Assembly: GCA_021234155.1 (NCBI GenBank)
Contig: JAJEKV010000003.1
Location: 11,284,413 to 11,348,412, forward strand
Length of the DNA stretch: 64,000 nucleotides
From: Isoetes taiwanensis
Taxonomy: Eukaryota > Streptophyta > Lycopodiopsida > Isoetales > Isoetaceae
Direction: 5' to 3'
A model generated the notes under the pieces. That model made no database searches. It worked only from the letters and a program-made list of their open reading frames with translations, and was not told the DNA's origin. Both the position numbers and the translations under genes were made by a program. The stretch's first letter is position 1, and the number at the start of each line of letters is the position of its first letter. Of this stretch, positions 11,907 to 21,728 are shown piece after piece.

Positions 11907-13092
11907 AGGGTTGTGTCTTGAAGGTAGAAATTATTTCTTTGGATCGATATATTTCCTCATGTATGCCAATGTTAGGCAAATATCGTGCCAGCATACTTAG
12001 TGGTAATGAGATCAGGGTATCTTGAATCACTTGGTTAAGTTTAGATATTTCCATATCTTGATTACTAATAGTTGTCTCAAATTCCTTGAAACCGGGCATA
12101 TATTTTGCAATCACCTTCAGAGGTGTTGGAATCAAAATTTCTTGAATTTGAGCTTTAAGTAATTTCATATCATTCAACACTTGGTCTTCCAAAGGATCAT
12201 TTTGATCATTTTGAGGACTTTTATATTGCAAATCATTGATTTGATCCTTGACAAAATCAAACGTTTCCTTTCCTTTCTCAATTTCAGGATACTTGCTTGA
12301 TTTTATTTTTTGAGAACTTGTCGCAATTTCAGGTATTTCTAAGCCTTCTTTCCTTGCTCTATTACGTGTTACAACATTCGCTCCTATTGTATATTCAAGG
12401 CTAACCATTCTAGCCTCAGTAACTTTGTCTCTAACATCTTCCTTTGCACTGGAAGTTTTTTCTTCCTTAGGCCTAGGGCATTGACGTGACAAATGACCCT
12501 TTTCTCCACAGTTCCAACACAATTATTCTACTCTTCTTATCCTTGTCATCTTGTGAAACTACGAAACTTTGAGTAGTTTCTTTTTCTTTCTTCTTGTTAA
12601 AATAACAATCTTTGGTATTATGATTATTTCTTTCACATATGTGACAATACATCTTTTCCAGTCCGTAGCATAGTGTCCAAGCTTAGAACACCTAGTACAC
12701 CAGATAAAACTTCTCTTTTACTCTGCTTTAGCTAGCTTTTTCATATCTTCTTCCGTTGTCTGTAATTTATTTTGTATTTCTATCACTCCTTTGAATTATT
12801 GGGACATCTTCTTATGTGCCAAAGAATCCAGTTCAGATTTATTGTGTTTCTCATTGCCAAAAATTGCATTAAGTTCAACAGCTCTCTTAGCTGTTGCTTC
12901 TAAAGTATCTGGACCATCAAGTTCCAATTGTTGCTTCATTTTAGCAGGAAAACCTTGTACAAACCACGTTACTAAATCATCTTGATGTGGTTTAGGATCT
13001 AGCTTACTAGCTAATTTTGTGATTCTTAAAGCAAAGGATCTGGGATTTTCTCCAGGTTTTATCTGTGCAGACTTAAGTTCCTCCTTAATTTC
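11869..13092 (-). pseudogene. retrotransposon gag, 5'-truncated and broken
   Basis: Gag would form the particle and bind element RNA. The capsid-like portion (13092-12830) is read as KPGENPRSFALRI and WFVQGFPAKMKQQLELDG, typical of the retrotrans_gag C-terminal half. The nucleocapsid part carried three CCHC knuckles in the other arm. Here the first is destroyed by a small deletion near 12660, and the third (CWNCGEKGHLSRQC, about 12520) is intact but sits after a 2-nt deletion. A TAA replaces a Glu codon near 12800. Downstream to 11869 is a Lys/Glu-rich linker. The N-terminal half is missing at the palindrome centre. Confidence 0.85.
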
Positions 13093-13113
13093 AATTAGAC
13101 CTAAAAGGAAATT
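13087..13113. repeat. centre of the giant head-to-head palindrome
   Basis: AATTTC (13087-13092) pairs with GAAATT (13108-13113) around a 15-nt unpaired centre (13093-13107). Outward from here the two sides are reverse complements, with a few percent divergence, for about 7 kb. The centre falls inside gag, not at an LTR. Confidence 0.95.
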
Positions 13114-14330
13114 AAGGAGGAACTTAAGTCTGCACAGATAAAACCTGGAGAAAATCCCAGATCCTTTGCTTTAAGAATCACAAAATTAGCTAGCAAGCTA
13201 GATCCTAAACCACATCAAGATGATTTAGTAACGTGGTTTGTACAAGGTTTTCCTGCTAAAATGAAGCAACAATTGGAACTTGATGGTCCAGATACTTTAG
13301 AAGGAGCAGCTAAGAGAGCTGTTGAACTTAATGCAATTTTTGGCTATGAGAAACACAATAAATCTGAACTGGATTCTTAGGCACATAAGAAGATGTCCCA
13401 AGAATTCAAAGGAGTGATAGAAATACAAATTAAATTACAGACAATGGAAGAAGATATGAAAAAACTAGCTAAAGGAGAGCAAAAGAGAAGTTTTATCTGG
13501 TGTACTAGCTGTTCTAAGCCTGGACACTATGCTACGGAATGCTATACAAATCTGGAAAAGATGTATTGTCACATATGTGAAAGAAATAATCATAATACCA
13601 AAGATTGTTATTTTAATAAGAAGAAAGAAAAAGAAACTACTCAAAGTTTCGTAGTTTCACAAGATGACAAGGATAAGAAGAGTAGAATAATTGAGTGTTA
13701 GAACTGTGGAGAAAAGGGTCATTTGTCACGTCAATGCCCTAGGCCTAAGAAAGAAAAAACTTCCAGTCCAAAGGAAGATGTTAGAGATAAAGTTACTGAG
13801 GCTAGAATGGTTAGCCTTGAATATACAACAGAAGCGAATGTTGTAACACATAATAGAGCAAGGAAAGAAGGCTTAGAAATACCTGAAATTTCAACAAGTT
13901 CTCAAAAGATAAAATCAAGAAAGTATCTTGAAATTGAGAAAGAAAAGGAAACGCTTGATTTTGTCAAGGATCAAATCAATGATTTGCAATATAAAAGTCC
14001 TCAAAATGATCAAAATGATCCTTTGAAAGACCAAGTGTTGAATGATATGAAATTACTTAAAGCTCAAATTCAAGAAATTTTGATTCCAACACCTCTGAAG
14101 GTGATTGCAAAATATATGCCCAGTTTCAAGGAATTTGAGACAACTATTAGTAATCAAGATATGGGAATATCTAAACTTAACCAAGTGATTCAAGATACCC
14201 TGATCTCATTACCACTAAGTATGCTGGCACGATATTTGCCCAACATTGGCATACATAAGGAAATATATCGATCCAAAGAAATAATTTCTACCTTCAAGAC
14301 ACAACCCTTTGACAAACAAAATCCTGTAGT
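13108..14330 (+). pseudogene. retrotransposon gag, 5'-truncated
   Basis: Capsid C-terminal half at 13108-13380 (KPGENPRSFALRI), ended by a TAG at 13378-13380 where the other arm has a sense codon. The nucleocapsid region has three CCHC knuckles: CTSCSKPGHYATEC (about 13497), CHICERNNHNTKDC (about 13567) and a third (NCGEKGHLSRQC), in which the Trp codon after the first Cys is TAG (13699-13701). A Lys/Glu-rich linker from 13723 runs in frame into protease, so gag and pro were probably one ORF in the active ancestor. The lesions differ from those in the left arm. Confidence 0.88.
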
Positions 14331-14640
14331 CACAGTGATAATTAAAGGTGTAGAAATTCAGAAAGTTATTGTTGATGGAGGAGCCGGAGTCAATATTATG
14401 ACAAATTCTTTGAGAAAGAAATTGAAAATGACAGAGCTCCAAAAGGCCCCATTCGATGTGAGAATGGCGGACCATCGGAAGGTAGAACCTCTTGGTATTT
14501 TAAGGGATGTATCTTTTATAATTGGTGATATGCAATTTCATCAAGACTTTGTGGTTTTAGATACTCAATCCAAGGGTATAGATTACCAATTATTATTGGG
14601 AAGACCTTGTTAAGGGCTGCAAAAGTAGTCCATGATTGAT
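14331..14640 (+). pseudogene. retrotransposon aspartic protease, frameshifted end
   Basis: In frame with the gag linker. VIVDGGAGVNIM holds the catalytic Asp, and YQLLLGRP is the second hallmark. A lost G near 14610 shifts the frame, and a TGG-to-TGA change at 14637-14639 adds a stop. The left arm is open across both places. Confidence 0.85.
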
Positions 14641-14699
14641 CTTCAAATACTTTGACTTTGTCAAAACAGGGACTTGTTACTAAGATCGATTTACCAACT

Positions 14700-16442
14700 G
14701 GTGCAACAACTATTTTACAAGATGAATAGATATTCTTTGATGAAGAAGAAGAAGAAGAAGGTATTTATGATGAATATGAAGAAGAAGAGGATTTTTACAA
14801 TATTTATGCAGAAATAGACACCCAAGATTGCTTTATGGTTGAGGCAGATATTGAGTATCCCAAACACTTTTCTGAAACACAAAATGGACAATCTAATTTG
14901 CAACCTAGACCTGCTCATACCGTGGAGAATGGCTCTATAATTCCTTATCTAGGAACACCACAATTACAAGAGGTTAATTTGGGAAACAATCAAGAGGAAA
15001 AACTTGTACGAGTAGGTGCGAATATACCACCTCCCATACTCCTTCAAGACACTGCGCTATTACAGGAATTTAGAGATATTTTTGCTTGGAGTTATGTGGA
15101 TTTGCGTGGAATAGATCCACAAATTTCTCAAATGAGAATACCTTTAGTACCCAATGCTAACCCTGTGTACCAAAGGTGCTATAGATTGACTCCCAATTAT
15201 GCACTTAACGTTAAATATGAAATTGAAAGCTTACTACAAGCTGAATTTATATTTGAAGTAAATAACGGTGAATGGGTATCTCCCATAGTAATTGTTAAAA
15301 AGAAAAATGGAAAGTTACGAGTTTGCGTGGACTTCCGTAAACTCAATGAAGTTACGGAAAAGAATCATTTTCCATTACCTTTTACCGATCAAGTGCTTGA
15401 AAATGTAGCTGGATATGAATGTTACTCATTCATGGATGGTTTCAGCGTGTATAACCAGATTAGAATTCATCCAGACGACCAAATCAAGACTACTTTTATT
15501 ACATAGTTTGGTACATTTGCTTATAGAGTAATGCCCTTCGGGCTTACCAATGCACCAGCCATTTTTCACAGAGCCATGCTCCAAATATTCAAAGGATATG
15601 TAGGTGATTTCATGGAAGTATTCTTGGATGACTTTACAATGTTTAGTAGCTGGTCTGATCACTTACGTAAGTTACAAAAATGTTTTGAAAGATGTCGTAA
15701 CTATGGGGTATCATTAAACCCTGACAGATGTATTTTCTTAGTTGATCATGGAATGCTCTTGGGGCATATTGTTTGTAAGGAAGGCATGCTTACAGATCCA
15801 GACAAAGTCAAAGTCATACTTGAAATGCCCCCTCCCAATAATGTAACTCAATTAAAGAGATTTCTTGGGAAAATAAATTATTACAGAAAATTTGTCAATG
15901 GGACTGTTGAGATTGCAACTCCCTTGAATAAGCTCACTAGTGGCCAATTTGTTTTTCAATGGACAAAAGAATGTGATAACGCATTCAACAAGTTAAAGAC
16001 TCTTTTAGCTACTGCACCTATACTAATTGCACCTGACTGGAACAAAGAGTTCCATGTGCATACTGATGTATCTAAGACTGCAGTAGGTGTGGTGCTATCT
16101 CAGCAACAAGATTCTAATCGTGATCAGCCCATTTACTATGCAAGTAAGCAACTAAATAAAGCAGAGAAAAACTATTCAACAACTGAAAGAGAAGCTTTAG
16201 CTATGGTCTTTGCCGTACAAAAGTTTCGGCATTATCTTTTGGGAAATCAATTTACCTTTTATGTGGATCACCAAGCATTATTATATCTAATTAATAAACC
16301 TTGTGTGAACAGTCGAATTACAAGGTGGCTCCTTGTTTTACAAGAATTCAATTTCAAAATGGTACTTAAGCCAGGATCTGCGCCTACGATTCCAGACCAT
16401 CTTTCTAGATTATGGAGAACCACCCAGTGGGATTCAAGATGA
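14700..16442 (+). pseudogene. retrotransposon RT and RNase H
   Basis: An acidic linker (EEEEEGIYDEYEEEE) with a TAG near 14726 precedes RT. RT fingers and palm (YQRCYRLTPNYALNV, KKKNGKLRVCVDFRKLNEV) run to a TAG at 15504-15506, which is CAG in the other arm. They resume with MPFGLTNAPAIFHRAM and the active-site motif VFLDDFTMF at about 15620, then RNase H (HVHTDVSKTAVGVVLSQQ), in which the residue after the catalytic Asp is Val instead of Ala. A frame change at about 16410 leads toward integrase. Most catalytic residues survive, but no continuous polyprotein can be made. Confidence 0.88.
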
Positions 16443-17929
16443 TCTATCGGATGTAAAATTGTTTCATGTTAATGCTATTCCGCCTTGGTATGTGGGCATT
16501 GCAGAGTACCTTACGTCCGGAAAATTCCCAGATAATATGGACATCGTACAAAAACGAGATTTTCTCAAAAGAATTTCACCTTATACCTTAATTTCGGACC
16601 AATTATATAAGAAAGGCAAGGATTATGTCCTCCGCCGATGTGTTTTACCACACGAGACCCATGAGTTGATCAATGAAGCCCACCAAGGTATAAGTGGTAG
16701 ACACTTCTCCTCTGAATTAACAGCAAGAAAAATCTTACAAGCTGGGCTCTGGTGACCCACACTATTCAAAGATTCTTATTTAGCTGCTAAAACATGTGAT
16801 ATTTGCCAAAGGCTAGGGAAACCTAGTCAAAGAAACTATATGCCTTTAAATCCAATAATGCCCCTTGGCCCATTTGAAAAATGGGGTATGGATTTTATGT
16901 GTCCAATTTCTCCACCTGCTGCACGAACAAGAGCACAATATATCCTTGTTTTAACTGATTATCATACTAAATGGGCTGAAGCCCGCGCATTAAAAGATAA
17001 TATGGCTAGAAGTGTAGCTAAAGACTCGTTTTGGATGCCCCATTGAGTTGGTAAGTGATAGAGGAGGTCACTTTATTAATGAAACTATACAATATCTGAC
17101 TCGAGATTTCTTAATTTCTCATAAGAAATCCACGCCGTATTATCCACAGCTAACGGCCAAGCTGAGTCTACGAACAAAACTCTTATTACAATCCTAAAAA
17201 AAAATTGTGATACCTCTAGAACTGATTGGGAAAACAAACTGCCCGCAGTATTATGGGCTTATCGAACAACATTTAAAGTTGCTACAGGTCATACACCATT
17301 TCAGTTAGCTTATGGTACAGAGGCAGTAATGCCTTTTGAATTCATAGTACCATCATTAAGAATAGCTATCCAGCATAGACTGGGAGATATTAAATCTTTA
17401 GAGGATAGACTATTCAAATTAGAAGCTTTAGATGGAACATGTCAAAAGGCAATCTGGTCTCAACAGATTGCAAAGGATAGAAGGAAAGCTTGGGAAGATA
17501 GGAGACAAAAATTTCAAAATTTTTCTGAAGGACAAAAGGCGTTATTATATGATTCTCGTTACCAAAAACACCATGGGAACCTTAAAGCGAGATGGCTTGG
17601 ACCATTTGGTAATCCAAAAGCTGCACCCAAATGGTTCTGTCCAATCGAAGGACTTACAAGGAAAGCTATTTTCAACATTGGTTAATGGATCAAGATTAAA
17701 GCAATATGAAGAAAAACCTCTTATAGCGGTCAACATGACAATTCCAGTATTTAAGTCATCTCTGCCACCTCGAAAAACTTATTTCACTGTTTGCCTTTGG
17801 AGACCACTTGAATACCTATCTGGACAGTATTTTGGCAAGCAACTTAATAGGGCAAAGCTACAAAAACTCCATTTTGAGGCTTATGTTTTCAGCTGTACCA
17901 AAAGGAAATATTACCAATTGGTGGAATAA
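16443..17929 (+). pseudogene. retrotransposon integrase with deletions
   Basis: The HHCC region (HQGISGRHFSSELTARK) is followed by a small insertion and a TGA at about 16753 in place of the Trp codon. The core resumes at CDICQRLGKPSQ and MDFMCPIS (first Asp). A roughly 20-nt deletion near 17022 and a one-base deletion near 17148 disrupt the segment between the two acidic residues, so this integrase core is dead. The C-terminal tail (NGSRLKQYEEKPL) continues open to a stop at 17927-17929, overlapping the start of ORF3 at 17883 by about 47 nt. Confidence 0.87.
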
Positions 17930-20033
17930 TAAACAGGTTCAGCCAATAGAATCTTATCAATTCATGGAGATAATGTATTCTTTAGGGTTTTGGCCACCTA
18001 ATATGTGCATATCTCAAGGTAGGGAAAGAGAGCAAAGTATTTTGCTGGAAAGTTTCATGCCGAACAAAATAAAGCAAGATATCTTATGAATGAAAGGAAA
18101 TGGAAACAAGACTAAATCAAGAATGTCAAGAATCAATTTCCAACCAGATTTAAGACTTATTTTGTCCCACCCAATTCATATTACATTCTTAGAAAGGACG
18201 TGCGAGCTTTGCACCGGTTAGATTCACAAACCATACAATTGTTAGATAGAGCTGGATTACTTTCATTTATGCAGCTCAAAGTTCCACTGCTATCACAAAA
18301 ACAAGTTTGTGAATTGCTTTTACATTATGATCCCAAAACTAAATCTACATTTACTACAAGAACAGGTCTATTTCATTTCTCCAGAGTTAATTACAAAAGC
18401 TCTCAAATTACCTGATGCTCAGCCTATTTTATTTCATCACAATATTGTTCTATCTGAATATGGTATTGTTGAAACAGATAGAGAAATTAATTTTGAGAAT
18501 GCTAGATTTCCATATAAATTAATTCTCCAATGTTTATCAGATAGACTAGTACCACTGAATGTTTATCCTCAATCAAAACGATGGATTTCTTATATTTTAA
18601 GAGCAATTGATGGCATGCATATTCCTTGGGCCTCACTTATACATGCAGAATTGATTCATCAATTGCTACATAATCAGAAAACATTTCATGCATCTATTTG
18701 GATGTTACATGTTCAGCTAATCATGGATTATCCTGCTCTTCAACAGGAACAATTTACTGAAGTCAATGAAGTTAATGACGAGGACAATGGGACTGAAAAT
18801 GTTTTCCATATCGAACCTGTTCCAAGATCAATTCAACCAACTAATTTCATGGACAAAACAAATCAATTCTTTGATGCTCAACACAAATTTTGCAAGAAAT
18901 CATGAAAGATAAAGATACAATGATTTATGATTTGCAGCAGCAGAATGTAATTTTACAGGGCCATGTGTCAGATATGGAGATTGAAATGTATCAAAAGAAA
19001 GATGAACTCGAATAGCTTTCTAGCAAGTGTGCAACTATGCAAATTACTTTAAACAAGAATGCTCTTACAATGCAACAATCTGATAAGCAGAAAGCTCAAT
19101 TTCGTGAAAAATTCAATCTCATGCTCCAAAATCTTTCTGCGATAAGAACTCAGAACAATAAGTTACAAGAACAACTCCAATTCTTGCAAACTAGTAAGTC
19201 AATAGCAGATACAATATTCTTAAGATGATCTCTTGGGCCTTAATCCTTATAAATCTGCTTCAAATGACATTTGGAGAAAAACCTATCTCAATGATCCTGA
19301 CATTGCCAATAATTACTTTAGTGCACCTGTTGTAATGAAAGCAGACTTCAATTTTGATCCAAGATACAAAAAAGGAAACCCATGGGATGAAACTGATATG
19401 AAAACTAATTGGGTAGTAATTCCTGGAGAAGATTGGTCTAGCACCAAAAATATACTTCAAAACTTGAATACCTTTATTACTCAAGCTATGCATAGCCCTG
19501 ATCCAGTTGTTTATCAACAAGCTAAGTATTGTAAGCTACTAAAACTGATTATCCAACCACATAGCCGTGCTATAGATACTCTTATTAATATTAATCCAAA
19601 CCAAACCTGTAAAAAGACCATGATGGATACCGCATTATTCCTTAAAGAAAATCATTTACCAGCTATTCACATGGCATTATTTGAAAAAATGGCAGAATCT
19701 GGTTTCTTATTAAAGCTTCACCAGCATATTGTGATGTCAAACTTGCAGCTGAAGGCAAAAGAAAACAACAAATTTACATTTTTCTATCAAAATTACAAGC
19801 ACATTTATTTTGCTAAAGAGAGTGTGGAGCACTTTGCTAAAGAGAGTGTGGAGCGCGTGCTCCACACTAAAGGGGGGAATAATCATGATAATGAGGACGA
19901 TGAAAACGAGATTAACTTGACTTTTGATGAAGATCTCAAAGATGCAAGTGACACCGAAGTTGAGGATTATGGCAGGCACTTTAAACGCAAAAGAAGACAT
20001 GAAGTCGGTAGCAATACCATGCAGCTCCAGTGA
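17883..20033 (+). pseudogene. retrotransposon ORF3, coiled-coil protein, full-length span
   Basis: This is the complete span of the extra ORF after pol, about 715 codons, with stops and shifts (a TAA at 18113-18115 and a TAG at 19013-19015, both CAA/CAG in the other arm; a shift near 19225). Order: N-terminal part (MFSAVPKGNITNWW), helical domain (18200-18720), coiled coil (about 18905-19210), then a conserved region seen only in this arm (WVVIPGEDWSSTKNILQNL, ALFEKMAESGFLLKLHQH). The acidic-then-basic tail (DDENEINLTFDEDL, HFKRKRRHE) ends at 20033 and runs across the polypurine-tract candidate into the LTR-like segment. No signal peptide or membrane span is apparent, which argues against a classic envelope protein. 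Function unknown. Confidence 0.7.
19802..19870. repeat. short tandem duplication plus hairpin before the polypurine tract
   Basis: TTTGCTAAAGAGAGTGTGGAGC occurs twice in tandem (about 19808-19855, period about 24). Immediately after, AGTGTGGAGC and GCTCCACACT form a perfect 10-bp stem with a 4-nt loop. Both sit inside the ORF3 frame, a few bases before the polypurine-tract candidate. Confidence 0.85.
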
Positions 20034-20166
20034 AGATGCTATATAATTGTCAAAATTATTATTATGTTGTAGTAGAACCTTAGATTGTAGTAGTAGAATA
20101 TAAAATAATGGCTCTTTATGCCTTAGACCATTAGGAAATGACATGGAAAGATATGAAAAGACATCT

Positions 20167-20236
20167 TGTGAAAAGCTATAAAAAGGGCCCACGTTTGATT
20201 GTAATGGAGACATTTTTGAATAGAAAGTGTCTTTTT
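20167..20236 (+). promoter_or_regulatory. LTR-like loop with TATA-type promoter motif
   Basis: This is the 70-nt unpaired loop of the second fold-back. It contains GCTATAAAAAGGG (20175-20187), a good plant TATA box with flanking G residues, followed by a T-rich stretch. The position inside the presumed LTR, downstream of U3, fits a retrotransposon core promoter. Inference only. Confidence 0.45.
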
Positions 20237-20524
20237 AGATGTCTTTTCATATCTTTCCATGTCATTTCCTAATGGTCTAAGGCATAAAGAGCCATTATTT
20301 TATATTCTACTACAACCTAAGGTTCTACTACAACATAATAATAATTTTGACAATTATATAGCGTCTTCTTAGGTCTTCACTGGAACTGCATGGTACTGCT
20401 ACCGACTTCATGTCTTCTTTTGCGTTTAAAGTGCCCGCCGTAATTCTCAACTTCGGTGTCACTTGCATCTTTGAGATCTTCATCAAAAGTCAAGTTAATC
20501 TCGTTTTCATCGTCCTCATTATCA
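20237..20524 (-). mobile_element. inverted LTR fragment (U3 part) of the gypsy element
   Basis: 20237-20524 is the reverse complement of 19886-20166, with a few substitutions and an 11-nt insertion. Similarity ends at TGAT on the minus strand, consistent with the 5' end of an LTR. DNA to the right is unrelated to the element. The whole assembly therefore ends in an LTR edge on the right and a raw truncation (5748) on the left. Confidence 0.8.
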
Positions 20525-20826
20525 ACGGGAAAAACTGCAAATCTAGAGGCAAGTTCGTTATGCTATCATGCTTGCTGGGACTTCTTTCCCTTAGAAGGCG
20601 AAGCTATTTGTCAAGCACTGGTTTTTGTTAATCGTATTACGGGTTTGGATGGAATAAGTTATGTGTAGCTAAGATATCAATCTTGTTGGTTGGTTGGCAG
20701 ACAATGGTTAGAAAGATGGGGTATTTTAGAACCAGATTGGCCCAATACGGATGAAGGAATCAAGATTTAGTTCAATAAAAAATAGTTGAGAAACTTTGGG
20801 ATAAGTATGGAACAAGAATTGACTTT
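20525..20826. other. flanking DNA between gypsy assembly and LINE
   Basis: One frame (about 20630-20755) looks coding-like (QWLERWGILEPDWPNTDEG) but has several stops. The stretch is unidentified. The left copy of the LINE target-site duplication is at its end, 20814-20826. Confidence 0.4.
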
Positions 20827-20945
20827 GGAATAAGTATGGAACAAGAAACTTCTAAGCTGGCCAGAAGAGGCGAAACAGGAAAAGTAGTGGAATAGTTGAA
20901 GAACATGGGCTGAGTAGTAGTTTAGCCTGGGCAAACAGAAATGGA

Positions 20946-21717
20946 ATGGTATGGGACAGATTTTGGAGTATACTTTGGTATGGTTCAGAAAATATTGTAG
21001 ATGCAAACATTGTAAATGATGCTATTGCTGAAATCAATGACATGATGTTGAGCTTTAATCTGTGTTCTATTGTAATAATCAGTTCAATATGGTTTACAAT
21101 TGCCACAACGGAACCAAATTACCCTTTCTGTTCAAACAATGGAATATGGATGCCCAAATTATGGTCAAAACTTTCCTACTACAAAAAACAGATAAAAGGT
21201 TATGGCTATGACAATTTGCTAATAATAGAGATAGGGGATTGGGATAGTTGGCCTGCTATCAAGCAAAATGTAGAGATTTGGGCCACTGGAAATAAGGAAT
21301 TAACATGTCTAGCTATGATACCTCTAATATTTGGGATGGGTAGACTATTTGGTGGGTTTTATGGGGGTGGGACCTCCCTACAGCATTGGCAAGGGGCGGC
21401 TTAAACCTCAACATAAAGGATGGGATGCCACCTTCTTAGCCTCGGAAGAGGATAGGGGCTCCTTAATGGGTTGGGGTGCAACAGGGCTGGTACAATGGCC
21501 TGGATTGATTAAAGAGTCAATCCCAATAAAATACCCTCTACGATGTAAAGTTACCCACCATGGTGTCATCGTGTCCTCACAAAGACATTTGAGAGGGAAA
21601 CAAACTGACATGTACTATAAATGGCTACGACTAAAGGATAATAAATCTAGACTGCTCTGCCACCCTGACAAGAGGGGAGGCGCCGAGGGGTGTATGACAA
21701 TGGGTGATGTCACTTGA
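20946..21717 (+). pseudogene. LINE 5' region, possible ORF1 remnant
   Basis: Two overlapping open frames (20946-21404 and 21331-21717) precede ORF2. Position suggests ORF1, the nucleic-acid-binding protein of L1 elements, but I see no CCHC knuckle or RRM motif. The second frame ends 11 bases before the ORF2 start. It may be a decayed or highly divergent ORF1. Confidence 0.35.
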
Positions 21718-21728
21718 ATAGATAGATT

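Larger units (their letters stand above)
5748..13092 (-). mobile_element. Ty3/gypsy retrotransposon, left (minus) arm, no 5' LTR
   Basis: On the minus strand, sequence encoding gag, protease, RT, RNase H, integrase and a downstream ORF3 runs from 13092 down to 5748. Domain order (integrase after RNase H) defines Ty3/gypsy. The protease motif VDGGAGVNIM and the long ORF after integrase fit plant non-chromovirus lineages (Tat/Athila group), which is inference from family knowledge. The 5' LTR, primer-binding site and N-terminal half of gag are absent because the arm starts at the palindrome centre. The 3' part of ORF3 and any 3' LTR are absent because similarity to the other arm stops near 5748. 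A 1,011-bp element is inserted at 8597-9607. Confidence 0.92.
13108..20236 (+). mobile_element. Ty3/gypsy retrotransposon, right (plus) arm with 3' LTR start
   Basis: This is the same element as the left arm in opposite orientation, and it extends further: gag (13108-14330), protease (14331-14613), RT/RNase H (14619-16442), integrase (16443-17929), complete 3' end of ORF3 (to 20033). A purine run CTAAAGGGGGGAA at about 19867-19879 is a polypurine-tract candidate. Similarity to the inverted piece at 20237-20524 starts at TG (19886), suggesting the LTR begins there, within ORF3. A TATA-like GCTATAAAAAGGG lies at 20175-20187. No second LTR or primer-binding site is present. Confidence 0.9.

Noticed and set aside
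17883-20033. Retroviral-type envelope gene
   Set aside because: Position after pol fits, but there is no visible signal peptide, cleavage site or transmembrane segment, and the coiled coil and charged tail look cytosolic.
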